NCBI GenBank assembly: GCA_046349975.1
Contig: JAXMBH010000006.1
Coordinates: 62,001 to 126,000 of the forward strand
Direction: 5' to 3'
DNA from: JABDGM01 sp046349975
GTDB lineage: Bacteria > Planctomycetota > Planctomycetia > Pirellulales > Lacipirellulaceae
DNA length: 64,000 nt
Within the stretch, counting starts at the first letter, position 1. Each line of letters opens with the position of its first letter. Shown here one piece after another: positions 8,848 through 16,553 of this stretch. Both the position numbers and the translations under genes were made by a program. Below the pieces are notes generated by a model. The model was given only the letters and a program-made list of their open reading frames with translations. It was not told the origin of the DNA and made no database searches.

Positions 8848-9792
8848 ATGGACCTCCGCATGGATGACGCCAAGCGGATAATTCGCGCACCGGCCAAGCT
8901 CAACCTCTTCTTGGATTTGTTGGGCCGGCGGGGTGACGGCTTCCACGAAGTGGAAACCCTGATGGTGCCTATTCGGCTGGCGGATACCGTGTCGCTTGTG
9001 CCCACGCGCGCCGCGGAGCAAGGCAAGGCGGCGGAAATTCGGCTCGCGGTGCAGAGCGCAGGACCTGCTGGTTTTGAACGTGCCGCCGCCCATGTGCCGG
9101 CAGGGCCGGACAATCTTGTCGTGCGAGCGCTCGAATTGCTACGGCAGCAGAGCGGCTGCGACTTGGGCGCCGAAGTCGAGTTGGTGAAGCGCATTCCGGC
9201 AGCGGCCGGGCTCGGTGGCGGTTCGAGCGACGCGGCCGCGGCACTGCGACTGGCCAACCGCGGCTGGAAACTCAACTGGTCAGAAGGACGTCTGGCAGAA
9301 ATCGCCGGTGAAATCGGCAGCGATGTGCCGTTTTTTCTCAAGAGCGGACCGGCCGTGTGCCGGGGCCGCGGAGAACGTATCGAGCGACTTCCCGCGATGA
9401 AGCCGGTTCACTTTGTAGTGGTCAAACCACCTATCGGTCTTAATACCGGCGAGGTGTACCGGGCCTTCGCAGCAAATCCTCAAGTTGCGGAAAACCACGC
9501 TACGGGGGTAGGTCAACTAGTCGAATTAGTAAATCGGATACGTCATGGACGCATCGTGAATTGGCACAAGCTGTTGCGGAATCGATTGCAAGAAGCGGCG
9601 AGTTTGTTAACACCTTGGGTTGAGCGGCTCCGCGCCGCATTTGACGAATTAGGATTTTTGGGGCATCAACTTTCGGGGAGCGGGTCCGCTTACTTTGGCG
9701 TTTGTCGCCATGCACAGCATGCACGGCGCTTGGCAACGATACTTCGAACGCGGCAACTGGGGCTCGTCTACGCCACGCGCAGTTGTCATTAG
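8848..9792 (+). CDS. ispE: 4-diphosphocytidyl-2-C-methyl-D-erythritol kinase
   Basis: IspE phosphorylates CDP-methylerythritol in the MEP isoprenoid pathway. The 314-residue product has the GHMP kinase layout: APAKLNLFLDLLGRRGDGFH near residue 14 (catalytic Lys and substrate-binding segment), the ATP loop IPAAAGLGGGSSDAAAAL near residue 117, and GSDVPFFLKSGPAVCRGRGE near residue 155. A second ATG at 8860 has a better-spaced GAAGG sequence and may be the true start. spoVG follows after 29 bases, an arrangement also known in Firmicutes, where ispE lies close to spoVG. dxr of the same pathway lies at 22302. Confidence 0.95.
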   Translation: MDLRMDDAKRIIRAPAKLNLFLDLLGRRGDGFHEVETLMVPIRLADTVSLVPTRAAEQGKAAEIRLAVQSAGPAGFERAAAHVPAGPDNLVVRALELLRQQSGCDLGAEVELVKRIPAAAGLGGGSSDAAAALRLANRGWKLNWSEGRLAEIAGEIGSDVPFFLKSGPAVCRGRGERIERLPAMKPVHFVVVKPPIGLNTGEVYRAFAANPQVAENHATGVGQLVELVNRIRHGRIVNWHKLLRNRLQEAASLLTPWVERLRAAFDELGFLGHQLSGSGSAYFGVCRHAQHARRLATILRTRQLGLVYATRSCH

Positions 9793-9821
9793 GTCGCGCG
9801 TATTTCGCAAGGAGATCGACC

Positions 9822-10463
9822 GTGGAAATCACCGAGGTTCGCATCAAGCTCATGGAAGAGCCTGGGGAGCGTTTGAAAGCATTTTGTTCGATCACGTTCG
9901 ACAACTGCTTCGTCATTCGCGATTTGAAGATCATCGACGGATCGAACGGCCCGTTCGTGGCTATGCCCAGCCGCAAGCTCACGGCCCACTGCCCGGGCTG
10001 CGGCACGAAGAACCATCTGCGGTCGCAGTACTGTAACCAGTGCGGCAAGCGGCTGAACGATTCACGGGCACCGAAAGATGCCGACGGTCGCGCGAAGCTG
10101 TATGCCGATATCGCGCACCCGATCAACTCGTTCTGCCGCGAGATGATTCAAGACGTGGTGGTGAACGAGTATTTCGAAGAGATCGAGCGGGCGAAGCAGC
10201 CGGGCTATGTTTCGCGGTACGATGACTTCGACTTCGAGTACAGCGACGCCCCGCGCTCGAGGCCGGCCCGGTTCGACCAGCCGCATGCGCCGCACTCGGA
10301 GCGACCGCATCCCCAACGCGCGACGACGTGCCCACCGGCGCGCGACAACGCGGGCAAGCCGCATTTCCAACGCGATGGCGCCAGCGAAAAGCGACCGGCG
10401 GCCCCGGCACCGGCGCCGCCACGAGCGGCGGAAGGGTTTGGGGCGGGGATTTTTCCGGAATGA
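9822..10463 (+). CDS. spoVG: SpoVG-family protein with zinc ribbon
   Basis: The 213-residue product starts VEITEVRIKLM and continues with CSITFDNCFVIRDLKIIDG and GPFVAMPSRK, the conserved SpoVG fold of about 85 residues; family members bind RNA/DNA and act in regulation. A GTG at 9822 with AAGGAG at 9808-9813 fixes the start; a longer upstream frame overlaps ispE. Unlike the Firmicute protein it has a CxxC...CxxC zinc-ribbon motif (Cys57, 60, 71, 74) after PSRK. It then has a roughly 100-residue tail rich in Pro, Arg and Ala that looks disordered. It probably shares a transcript with ispE. Confidence 0.9.
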   Translation: MEITEVRIKLMEEPGERLKAFCSITFDNCFVIRDLKIIDGSNGPFVAMPSRKLTAHCPGCGTKNHLRSQYCNQCGKRLNDSRAPKDADGRAKLYADIAHPINSFCREMIQDVVVNEYFEEIERAKQPGYVSRYDDFDFEYSDAPRSRPARFDQPHAPHSERPHPQRATTCPPARDNAGKPHFQRDGASEKRPAAPAPAPPRAAEGFGAGIFPE

Positions 10464-10522
10464 GTCGCTCGCGACGGCGTGAACCTTGGGTCTACGGCAG
10501 CGAAAAATCGAGCCGCTCAGTT

Positions 10523-11269
10523 TCATCGGCGTCGCGCGAACGACGCGAGCGCCAAAGCGGCGCCTGCAAGTACACAGGTCGTCGCTTCGGGGATAGGACG
10601 AATTTCGAAATTCATGCCGCTGCCCACGGTGTTTCCGTACCGCGCCCGCCACTCGGTGTAGTCGGCCTCGTTGACGGTGCCGGGCGTGTCGGCTTCGTTC
10701 TGCAGTGGCCCGCCATTGCGCCACAGGACGTAGTCGGCCGCGTCGACGACTTCGTTTCCGTTGTAGTCGCCAGGAACCGCGGCCGGGAGGATTGTCAGAT
10801 TGAAACTCGTACTCGTTCCTTTACGACTCGTGCCGGCGAGGCGCACGGTAATTGGATACGTGTTTAGGACGGCGGCGGTGCCGATCGAGATGTTCATCGT
10901 GTACGGGCCGGTACTGGTGATCGAATCGCTGAGCCACGAGGAGCCCTTGGAGCCGGTGGTGTACGTCCAGTGTCCGCCGCCGCGCGGCGCGACCGTGGCG
11001 TTCAGCGCGGCGTTTTCGAGGCCCTGAACTGAAAGGACTGCCGAGGACGACACTCCCAAACTGTCGATCTGCAACGTTAGCAGGCCCGTTTTGGATTTCT
11101 GCATCGAAATCGGATTGGGCGATGGCGTGACACTCATGGCGGGTGACGACGCGGTGTGACACGAGTTGCAGTTCCCGCCGCCGTAGCTGGGAACGGCCTG
11201 TGCGACTGTCGGCAGTAACGTGGAGGCCAAGCACCCCAAGAGCGCAAGCCCGACCTGGCAAAACCTCAT
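10523..11269 (-). CDS. Exported dockerin-like / PEP-CTERM-like protein with CxxCH
   Basis: A 248-residue exported protein. Residues 1-25 are a signal peptide (LALLGCLASTLLPTVAQA). A single CNSCH, the heme c attachment pattern, follows at about residues 34-38. A beta-rich domain occupies the middle. GDYNGNEVVDAADYVLWRNG near residue 170 is a dockerin-type, calcium-binding-like repeat of the form common in planctomycete surface proteins, with a second half DTPGTVNEADYTEWR. The C-terminus PIPEATTCVLAGAALALASF plus RRR is a PEP-CTERM-like tail. The CxxCH may bind one heme, but a lone motif can occur by chance. It converges with spoVG. Confidence 0.8.
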   Translation of the reverse strand: MRFCQVGLALLGCLASTLLPTVAQAVPSYGGGNCNSCHTASSPAMSVTPSPNPISMQKSKTGLLTLQIDSLGVSSSAVLSVQGLENAALNATVAPRGGGHWTYTTGSKGSSWLSDSITSTGPYTMNISIGTAAVLNTYPITVRLAGTSRKGTSTSFNLTILPAAVPGDYNGNEVVDAADYVLWRNGGPLQNEADTPGTVNEADYTEWRARYGNTVGSGMNFEIRPIPEATTCVLAGAALALASFARRR

Positions 11270-11743
11270 AACGCGAATCCCCTGGTTTGACGCGACAAGA
11301 GCCCGCCCCCAGCCTTGACCGAGCTACTGCGAACCAGAGTGCCGGCTAGTTTGCACTAGCGCCCGGCGGCACCATCGAGTGTCTTCGCGACACGACGGCG
11401 GCGTGTGGACGATGCATTACGAGTGCCGTGTGGCGAGGTGTGATGCGTGCGGGCAGCGTGGTCAGGGCTCGTTGGTCGCGGCGCGAACGCGATGCGTGGT
11501 GACGGAAGCGATTGGCCGGTAATGGATTGCGCGTTCGGGTGGAAACGGAGAGCACGCAAGAATGGCCTCGAGGCTGCGACTAGAAAAATAGTAGAAAAGG
11601 GCTGCGGACGCGGGATGCTGCACGATCGCGCGCACGAATTCAGCAGCGATGATGTGTAGATATGACACAGCGGCGCGCTGTGCTGCACAGCTGGTCAGCG
11701 AAGGCTTATGACGCTTTGTCGTTAGCCACCGTACACTTCCCCG
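11270..11743. other. Intergenic, nothing recognised
   Basis: About 470 bases between two minus-strand genes for exported proteins. Open frames here are short, Arg/His-rich and unlike any family. The promoter of the gene starting at 11269 should lie at the left side but no consensus was found. Confidence 0.5.
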
Positions 11744-13363
11744 TCAGCTGTGAGCCACTGTCCTCCGCCGACGACACGCCCCCCCGATCACAAACAACCC
11801 TAGCGTCAGTCCCCCCGGCTCCGGCACGACCGTGGGTTCTGACACGAAGATTCCTGTCGTGTTGTCAGTGAAGTACGCTCGAAATGCAAACTGCCCGCGG
11901 GCATTGAAGGCGCTCTCGGATTCGTCGTCGTTTCCGCCGTCGCCTGCTGGATAGATTTGCGCGATAGTGCGAAAGTCGCCCGGAGTAACTTCCAGCTGTT
12001 GGCCTTCGCGAACGACTAGTTGCGGAACCCCAAATTTGTCCGTGATCCAAATGCTTGAGTCGTTCGTGATATCGATGCCTTCCCCGGCCAGGCTGGCGCC
12101 GAAGGCAACCTGCCCGGCCGAATTTAGAAGTGGCGTGTCGTCGACACTGCCGAAGACAATTCCAGCGGGCATACCGGGAGCTTGCTGACCGGTCCGTACC
12201 ACAAGCTGGGCTTTTCCTCCGTCCGCGATCCACAGGCTTCTAAAATTGCTGAGGTCAATTTCGCTTCCCGACAGATAAGCAAAGAACACGACGTTCCCGA
12301 CGCTGTTAAGCGCTGGATTCAAAAGGTGTCCAAACTTCGTGCCTTCGGGCAGATCAGGAGCCTGATCTCCGGCCCGGGCGATGAGCGACAAAGAACCGGC
12401 GGTCTGGCGCCACACGCCATCATTGTTGGTGTAGTCGATACCCGGTCCTGAAAGCGTCCCCTTAAAGACAAGGTCGCCGGATGCGTTCAGAGCAACAAGC
12501 CCATCCCAGCCGATGTCATTGAAGTTCACACCATCGGGCGTTCCCGGTGCATGCTCGCCGGTGCGTGCTACTAGTGCTAACGGCCCGTATGCGTTCGACC
12601 AAATCGCGCGATCGTACCCAGAGTCCGTGCCGCCCAGATAGGAATCGAAGGCGACTTTGCCCGAGGAATTGATGCCGGGATTGCCAAGTCCTTGATAGGT
12701 GACACCCGCCGGCAAGCCCGCTGCGTGCTGGCCGAGGTAGGCAATCAAATTGAGCGTGCCGGCTTCTTCTGTCCAAATGCCTTCTTGGTAGTCGTTTGCA
12801 AAGCGACTGAAGCTTGCGCGGAACGCCCACTGCCCATTTGTATTGATGGCAATCGATCGAGCGCTGCCAAACGTCGCGACTACGGGCAGACCTGAAGCAG
12901 TATCTCCGATTTGGAACATCGAGTGCAAATCACTAGGCTTTCCTGACCAATATCCACCATGTGTGCCAATTAGGCCGCCACCAGCTACGCCTGCATAAAA
13001 CGCAGCATGGCCACCGGAACTTAGCCCTTTATTGGTAAGATTGGTGAACGTTACGCCGCTGGCCATTCCAAGAGCTTGCGAATCGCCCCTGGCTACAAGA
13101 TCGTACGAGCTTGAACTATTCAGCCAGATCGTATTGCTCTCATACGGATTTGTGAGGCCTCCGTGTAGCTGGGCAGAGAACGACACTGCTCCGTTGGAAT
13201 CCAGAAAAGGCTCGTCAATGAAGCTCTGGAAAGTGACACCGGAAAGGCCGGGCACTGGTTGCCCCTGGTAAGCGACGGTGCGGATCGGGATCGCAGCGCT
13301 AGTCGTGGTGGTGCCGGTGAAAACCACAAGGGTGGTTACCGACTGAAATAATCGCAACATCAA
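11744..13363 (-). CDS. Repetitive PEP-CTERM protein (choice-of-anchor type)
   Basis: A 539-residue exported protein. A signal peptide (VTTLVVFTGTTTTSAA) is followed by eight tandem units of about 60-65 residues. Each has the pattern LVARxGQxAPGxPxGVxF, then NSxGxVAFxAxLxG, as in LIAYLGQHAAGLPAGVTYQG and LVVRTGQQAPGMPAGIVFGS. The units resemble blades of a beta-propeller and match a family seen in planctomycete and proteobacterial PEP-CTERM proteins (probably DUF7453). The C-terminus VPEPGGLTLGLFVIGGA plus CRRRR is the PEP-CTERM sorting tail. No catalytic motif is evident; a surface or matrix role is inferred. Confidence 0.85.
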   Translation of the reverse strand: MMLRLFQSVTTLVVFTGTTTTSAAIPIRTVAYQGQPVPGLSGVTFQSFIDEPFLDSNGAVSFSAQLHGGLTNPYESNTIWLNSSSSYDLVARGDSQALGMASGVTFTNLTNKGLSSGGHAAFYAGVAGGGLIGTHGGYWSGKPSDLHSMFQIGDTASGLPVVATFGSARSIAINTNGQWAFRASFSRFANDYQEGIWTEEAGTLNLIAYLGQHAAGLPAGVTYQGLGNPGINSSGKVAFDSYLGGTDSGYDRAIWSNAYGPLALVARTGEHAPGTPDGVNFNDIGWDGLVALNASGDLVFKGTLSGPGIDYTNNDGVWRQTAGSLSLIARAGDQAPDLPEGTKFGHLLNPALNSVGNVVFFAYLSGSEIDLSNFRSLWIADGGKAQLVVRTGQQAPGMPAGIVFGSVDDTPLLNSAGQVAFGASLAGEGIDITNDSSIWITDKFGVPQLVVREGQQLEVTPGDFRTIAQIYPAGDGGNDDESESAFNARGQFAFRAYFTDNTTGIFVSEPTVVPEPGGLTLGLFVIGGACRRRRTVAHS

Positions 13364-14375
13364 ATCCGCCTTTTGAGCTTACTTTGTGAGGACTCCGCGG
13401 CAGTATAGATGGATCAAGGCAATGCGTCATTGCCGGTTCGTCGAGTGGTACCACAGATCAAACGACGTGCAATCGTCATGGGCAGTGAGCAAAAACCCCC
13501 AGCCGAGGTAGTCATGTATTCGCTCGCGGTTAGGAAGGTAACGGTCCTGTGGTGCGGAAATAATCAGAGAAACCAAGTGGTCGGAAATCAAGCTTCGGAA
13601 TCACGGCTTCGCACTATAGATGGACAGCGCGGCTGGGCGGTGCCCCGTGCGGCACGACATCGAACAGAACCGGCCTCAGCTACCTCATTTTCCAAACGCC
13701 TTTTAGCTTTCGCCCGCTTACTGCGTTAATGTCCACTAGCCACATAAAGTGCATTCCCTCTTTGAAAACCCGCAGCCGAATATGCCAGTCGCCAGCACCA
13801 AGCGTCTGTAAGGCGGCAAGCGCAGCAATACAGTGTAGGGCAGCGACAAGACGCATCTGCGCGGTCCGGAAGGTTTAACGCTTTCAGCGTAATCGATTTA
13901 ATAAACGATCTCGCTACCCAGCGTGCGCTCGCACAGCCGAGCGACGCTGGGCTGTGGAGTGGAACGCCTTGGGCGTTCGCGCTGCCGCGCAAAAGCGTGA
14001 AGTCTGCACGTGAGTCCGCGACTTTGCGTTGCCGGCGGCAGGCGCGCTTAGTCCGTTCAACTCCGTACAAAGAGCCGACTTGTTTTACCTGTCTCACCCA
14101 GAACTCGAAGTTGCCTAAAAGTGCGCTGACTTGGTGACCGATATATTTTGTGCGGACGGTACGGTGCGGCTTTCTTTAGACTGGGGCCGGAACCCCTCAC
14201 TCGAACAGCTCACGAATCTGGCAGGTTCGCGACGCTGCTTTCACTCCCGGCAACACTCCAGCAAGCGGAATGGCAATCATGTGGCTCAGTCGGGCTACAG
14301 GTACGCGCCGAGTTCGCCAAGGAAATCATTATCGAACGATCGCGAATTTTCATAAACATAAGGGCCTGATTCCTC
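13364..14375. other. Long intergenic region with a structured repeat
   Basis: About 1 kb without a convincing gene. Several open frames of 60-120 residues on both strands are Cys/Arg/Ser-rich and look like chance frames. The only clear structure is the triple-hairpin element at 13878-13978, listed separately. Local AT content rises around 13880-13910 and 14330-14360. Confidence 0.5.
13878..13978. repeat. Triple-hairpin structured repeat
   Basis: Three perfect stems follow one another: ACGCT-ttc-AGCGT (13878-13890), CCCAGCGT/ACGCTGGG (13918-13925 with 13944-13951), and GAACGCC-ttg-GGCGTTC (13962-13978). The regular series of GC stems with short loops looks like a dispersed structured repeat or a small RNA rather than a terminator, since no T-run follows. 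Confidence 0.65.
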
Positions 14376-14681
14376 ATGCCGACGGAAACTCAGCGGCTTG
14401 ATGACTTCCACGCCATTCGACAATACGTAACTGAAACACTTTGCGAAAAGGACAAGCTCGAAACCAATTCATTTCCACTGTACGAAAAGGTGCTGATGCG
14501 AGGCGAGGAGCCCTGCGGGGTGTACTTCAGCCTGTATGGCCCCAGATCGCTTTACCTGACGGCAATTTGGGAGACCGACAACAACACGATTTTGTTCTAC
14601 GGGTCGCGCGGCGAACGATTCCGGAAGACGAAGTTGGTGTCAGCACCGAGCCTGGAAGAAGTTGTGGGTTCGCCGCAATAG
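14376..14681 (+). CDS. Small hypothetical protein (101 residues)
   Basis: Starts MPTETQRLDDFHAIRQYVTE and has balanced composition with a predicted mixed alpha/beta fold: YEKVLMRGEEPCGVYFSLYG, then YLTAIWETDNNTILFYGS. The codon and amino-acid make-up look native, unlike the chance frames around it. No family is recognised. It may be a small cytoplasmic protein. The region 14682-14814 after it holds nothing recognised. Confidence 0.6.
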   Translation: MPTETQRLDDFHAIRQYVTETLCEKDKLETNSFPLYEKVLMRGEEPCGVYFSLYGPRSLYLTAIWETDNNTILFYGSRGERFRKTKLVSAPSLEEVVGSPQ

Positions 14682-14814
14682 ATCGCGTTAGATACGGGGA
14701 ACTTCGGGACGCGCCAGCTCTCGAACGACCAGGGACGGAAATTCGAAAGATATCATTCCGGCCGCGAGATTTAGAGCCTTACGAGCAAGGGCTGAAAAAA
14801 TATCGCGGCCGGCC

Positions 14815-14843
14815 TTGACCAGCGGGTGGGTGTTACCTATACA
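14815..14843 (+). promoter_or_regulatory. Sigma-70-type promoter of csrA
   Basis: TTGACC (14815-14820), a 17-base spacer, then TATACA (14838-14843): a near-consensus housekeeping promoter. The transcript would begin near 14850 and give a leader of about 30 bases before csrA. Confidence 0.75.
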
Positions 14844-14881
14844 TAGTTACACTACCCGTATACATACACGGAGGGTCGGCA

Positions 14882-15094
14882 ATGCTCGTTCTAAGTCGGA
14901 AGGAAACCCAGCGGATCCGGTTGGGTGATTCGATCGTGATCACGATCGTGAAGATATCGGGGGATAAGGTGAGAGTGGGGATCGACGCACCCAGCGACGT
15001 GCTGGTGCTGCGAGATGAGTTGGAGGTGCACGACCCGCCGGTCGCGAAAGACGTCGCGGCGGCCGCGCCGGTGGTGTTACGGCATTCGGCCTGA
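14882..15094 (+). CDS. csrA: Carbon storage regulator CsrA
   Basis: CsrA is a small dimeric RNA-binding protein that blocks or stabilises target mRNAs at GGA motifs. The 70-residue product begins MLVLSRKETQRIRLGDSIVI and continues VKISGDKVRVGIDAP, the full conserved core with the N-terminal LSRK RNA-binding strand. A strong GGAGGG at 14870-14875 precedes the ATG, and a good promoter lies at 14815. CsrA itself binds GGA sites over ribosome binding sites, so this GGAGGG could allow autoregulation; that is inference. It is not next to flagellar genes. A bidirectional terminator follows. Confidence 0.95.
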   Translation: MLVLSRKETQRIRLGDSIVITIVKISGDKVRVGIDAPSDVLVLRDELEVHDPPVAKDVAAAAPVVLRHSA

Positions 15095-15154
15095 CCGGCG
15101 AGAGCGAGCAGCACGCTGGAGTCGGCAGGCCGCGGCGGAAAAACTTAGCAGTGC

Positions 15155-15213
15155 AGAAAAGAACAACGCCGTCGCAGTCCTTTCGAGGGGCTGCGACGGC
15201 GTTAGTGCTTTTT
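15155..15213. terminator. Bidirectional terminator between csrA and a convergent gene
   Basis: Perfect 13-base stem AACGCCGTCGCAG (15165-15177) with CTGCGACGGCGTT (15191-15203). On the plus strand TTTTT follows at 15209-15213; on the minus strand a T-rich tail corresponds to 15155-15164. It serves csrA and the convergent 76-residue gene. Confidence 0.9.
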
Positions 15214-15267
15214 GTTGGCCCACACTTGGCCGGCAGGAGAACTGCCGACGAAGCGCTCGCGCGGGGA

Positions 15268-15498
15268 CTAGTCGCGCGGACGAATTGCGCCGGTCAAACC
15301 GGTGTAGTCGGCGCGGTCGTTGTCGTGCCAAAGCGGTTGTCCACGGCGAACACGTTCCGCGAGGACTTCGAGCTTTTCACGCGTGCCGGCCGGAGCTTGG
15401 GTGGCCTTGAAAGCTTCGTCCGACTTCGGGGCGAAATCCTCGTCGTGACCGTACTTGAGGATTGCCTCGAAGACGTTCTTCAGGGTGGGATCAGGCAT
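15268..15498 (-). CDS. Small hypothetical protein (76 residues)
   Basis: Starts MPDPTLKNVFEAILKYGHDE and is acidic/basic and helical, without a membrane segment. AAGGAG lies 11 bases before the ATG on the minus strand, and the terminator at 15155-15213 closes the gene, so expression signals are complete. It converges on csrA. I recognise it only as a conserved-looking planctomycete hypothetical; function unknown. Confidence 0.75.
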   Translation of the reverse strand: MPDPTLKNVFEAILKYGHDEDFAPKSDEAFKATQAPAGTREKLEVLAERVRRGQPLWHDNDRADYTGLTGAIRPRD

Positions 15499-15985
15499 AA
15501 TATCGTTAACTCCTTATGTTGAAGATGGATTCGCCCGGCGTGGGTCACGCAAGACGAGCGGGCTTCCAATCGCCGCAAAGTAGGGGGGAGAGTAATCCGT
15601 TTCGCCGGCTAATGAACACTCTAAGCAGGTGCGTCGTTGGGTGGGGGCCGGCTCAAAGCAGCGATTTAACACTGCCTTAAGCACACGATTATTGTCGGTG
15701 GGGAAGTAAAGTCAAGTTTTTCACCCCATAAAAACCAGAGGTTTTTGCGGCACCACCGTGATCGTGGAGAAACCTTGCGGTCTGCGCAAAAGGACGCACT
15801 CGGCAGCGCAAAAATGCACCCTAAACGGGCGGCCAGACGAGCCTCCCGTATTAGTGAGTATGGGTGAGCCCGGTGTAGGGTTCGCGCTGAAGCGCGAATT
15901 TATTCAAATAAATTCAGATTCGTCGAAATTTTCGCCGCGCGGGTTCGGTTTCGGTCCACTTCACTTCGGTAACAGTTACTTGATC
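15499..15985. other. Intergenic, nothing recognised
   Basis: About 490 bases between divergently oriented genes. A plus-strand frame from 15758 runs into yjbQ but has weak coding character before 15986. The stretch 15690-15750 is AT-rich with A/T runs and probably holds promoters; no consensus pair was assigned. Confidence 0.5.
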
Positions 15986-16411
15986 ATGAGTTGGTCGCAA
16001 CAAACGTTGACGCTGCCGGCGAAATCGCGTGGCTTTCATCTAATTACGCACGAGATTCTCGCTGCGTTGCCGCAGCTAGCAGACGTGCGGGTGGGCCTGC
16101 TGCACGTGTTCATACAGCACACGTCGGCGTCGCTGACGATCAACGAGAACGCCGATCCCGACGTGCCCGCCGATCTGGAGAGTTCTTTCGCGGCGATTGC
16201 GCCCGAGGACTTTCCCTACCGCCACACTGTAGAAGGTCCAGATGACATGCCGGCCCATGTAAAAGCCGCCATGCTGGGGAGTAGCGTGATCATTCCGATT
16301 GCTGCTGGGCAACTTTGTCTGGGCACGTGGCAGGGCATTTATTTATGTGAGCACCGTCGACACGGCGGCCGGCGGAGGCTGGTGCTCACGCTGTGGGGGG
16401 AGAGCAGTTGA
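15986..16411 (+). CDS. YjbQ-family protein (UPF0047)
   Basis: A 141-residue protein, the normal size for the YjbQ/UPF0047 family; some members have been linked to thiamine-phosphate synthase activity, but the physiological role is uncertain. Family hallmarks are HTSASLTINENADPDVPADL near residue 50, a metal-site histidine region DFPYRHTVEGPDDMPAHVKA near residue 77, and LCLGTWQGIYLCEHR near residue 111. The ATG at 15986 gives MSWSQQTLTLPAKSRGFH, the expected N-terminus. It converges with the calpain-like gene; a hairpin separates them. Confidence 0.9.
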   Translation: MSWSQQTLTLPAKSRGFHLITHEILAALPQLADVRVGLLHVFIQHTSASLTINENADPDVPADLESSFAAIAPEDFPYRHTVEGPDDMPAHVKAAMLGSSVIIPIAAGQLCLGTWQGIYLCEHRRHGGRRRLVLTLWGESS

Positions 16412-16452
16412 GCGTCGTAGGTTCGAGCGCTGAGAGCAACAACGAGGACCCT

Positions 16453-16482
16453 AGTAGCTGAATCCAGAGGAATTCAGCTACT
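16453..16482. terminator. Intergenic hairpin between convergent genes
   Basis: Perfect 11-base stem AGTAGCTGAAT (16453-16463) with ATTCAGCTACT (16472-16482) and an 8-base loop. No clear T-run on either side, so a terminator role is likely from position only. Confidence 0.5.
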
Positions 16483-16553
16483 TGTCACGGCGGGCGACCG
16501 AGTTCCGGCGAATTCAGCCGCCGCCGTCCCACACTTTCCGGTCCCGAAACTCT

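Noticed and set aside
13409..13729. A 106-codon plus-strand frame
   Set aside because: No family, no ribosome binding site, composition of chance sequence.
13726..14097. A 123-codon minus-strand frame over the triple-hairpin element
   Set aside because: The frame runs through hairpin repeats, is Cys/Arg/Ala-rich and has no ribosome binding site.
14131..14369. Two overlapping 73-74-codon plus-strand frames
   Set aside because: They overlap in different frames with no supporting signal; neither looks native.
15758..15985. N-terminal extension of the YjbQ gene
   Set aside because: The YjbQ family starts at the MSWSQQ position; upstream residues lack coding character.
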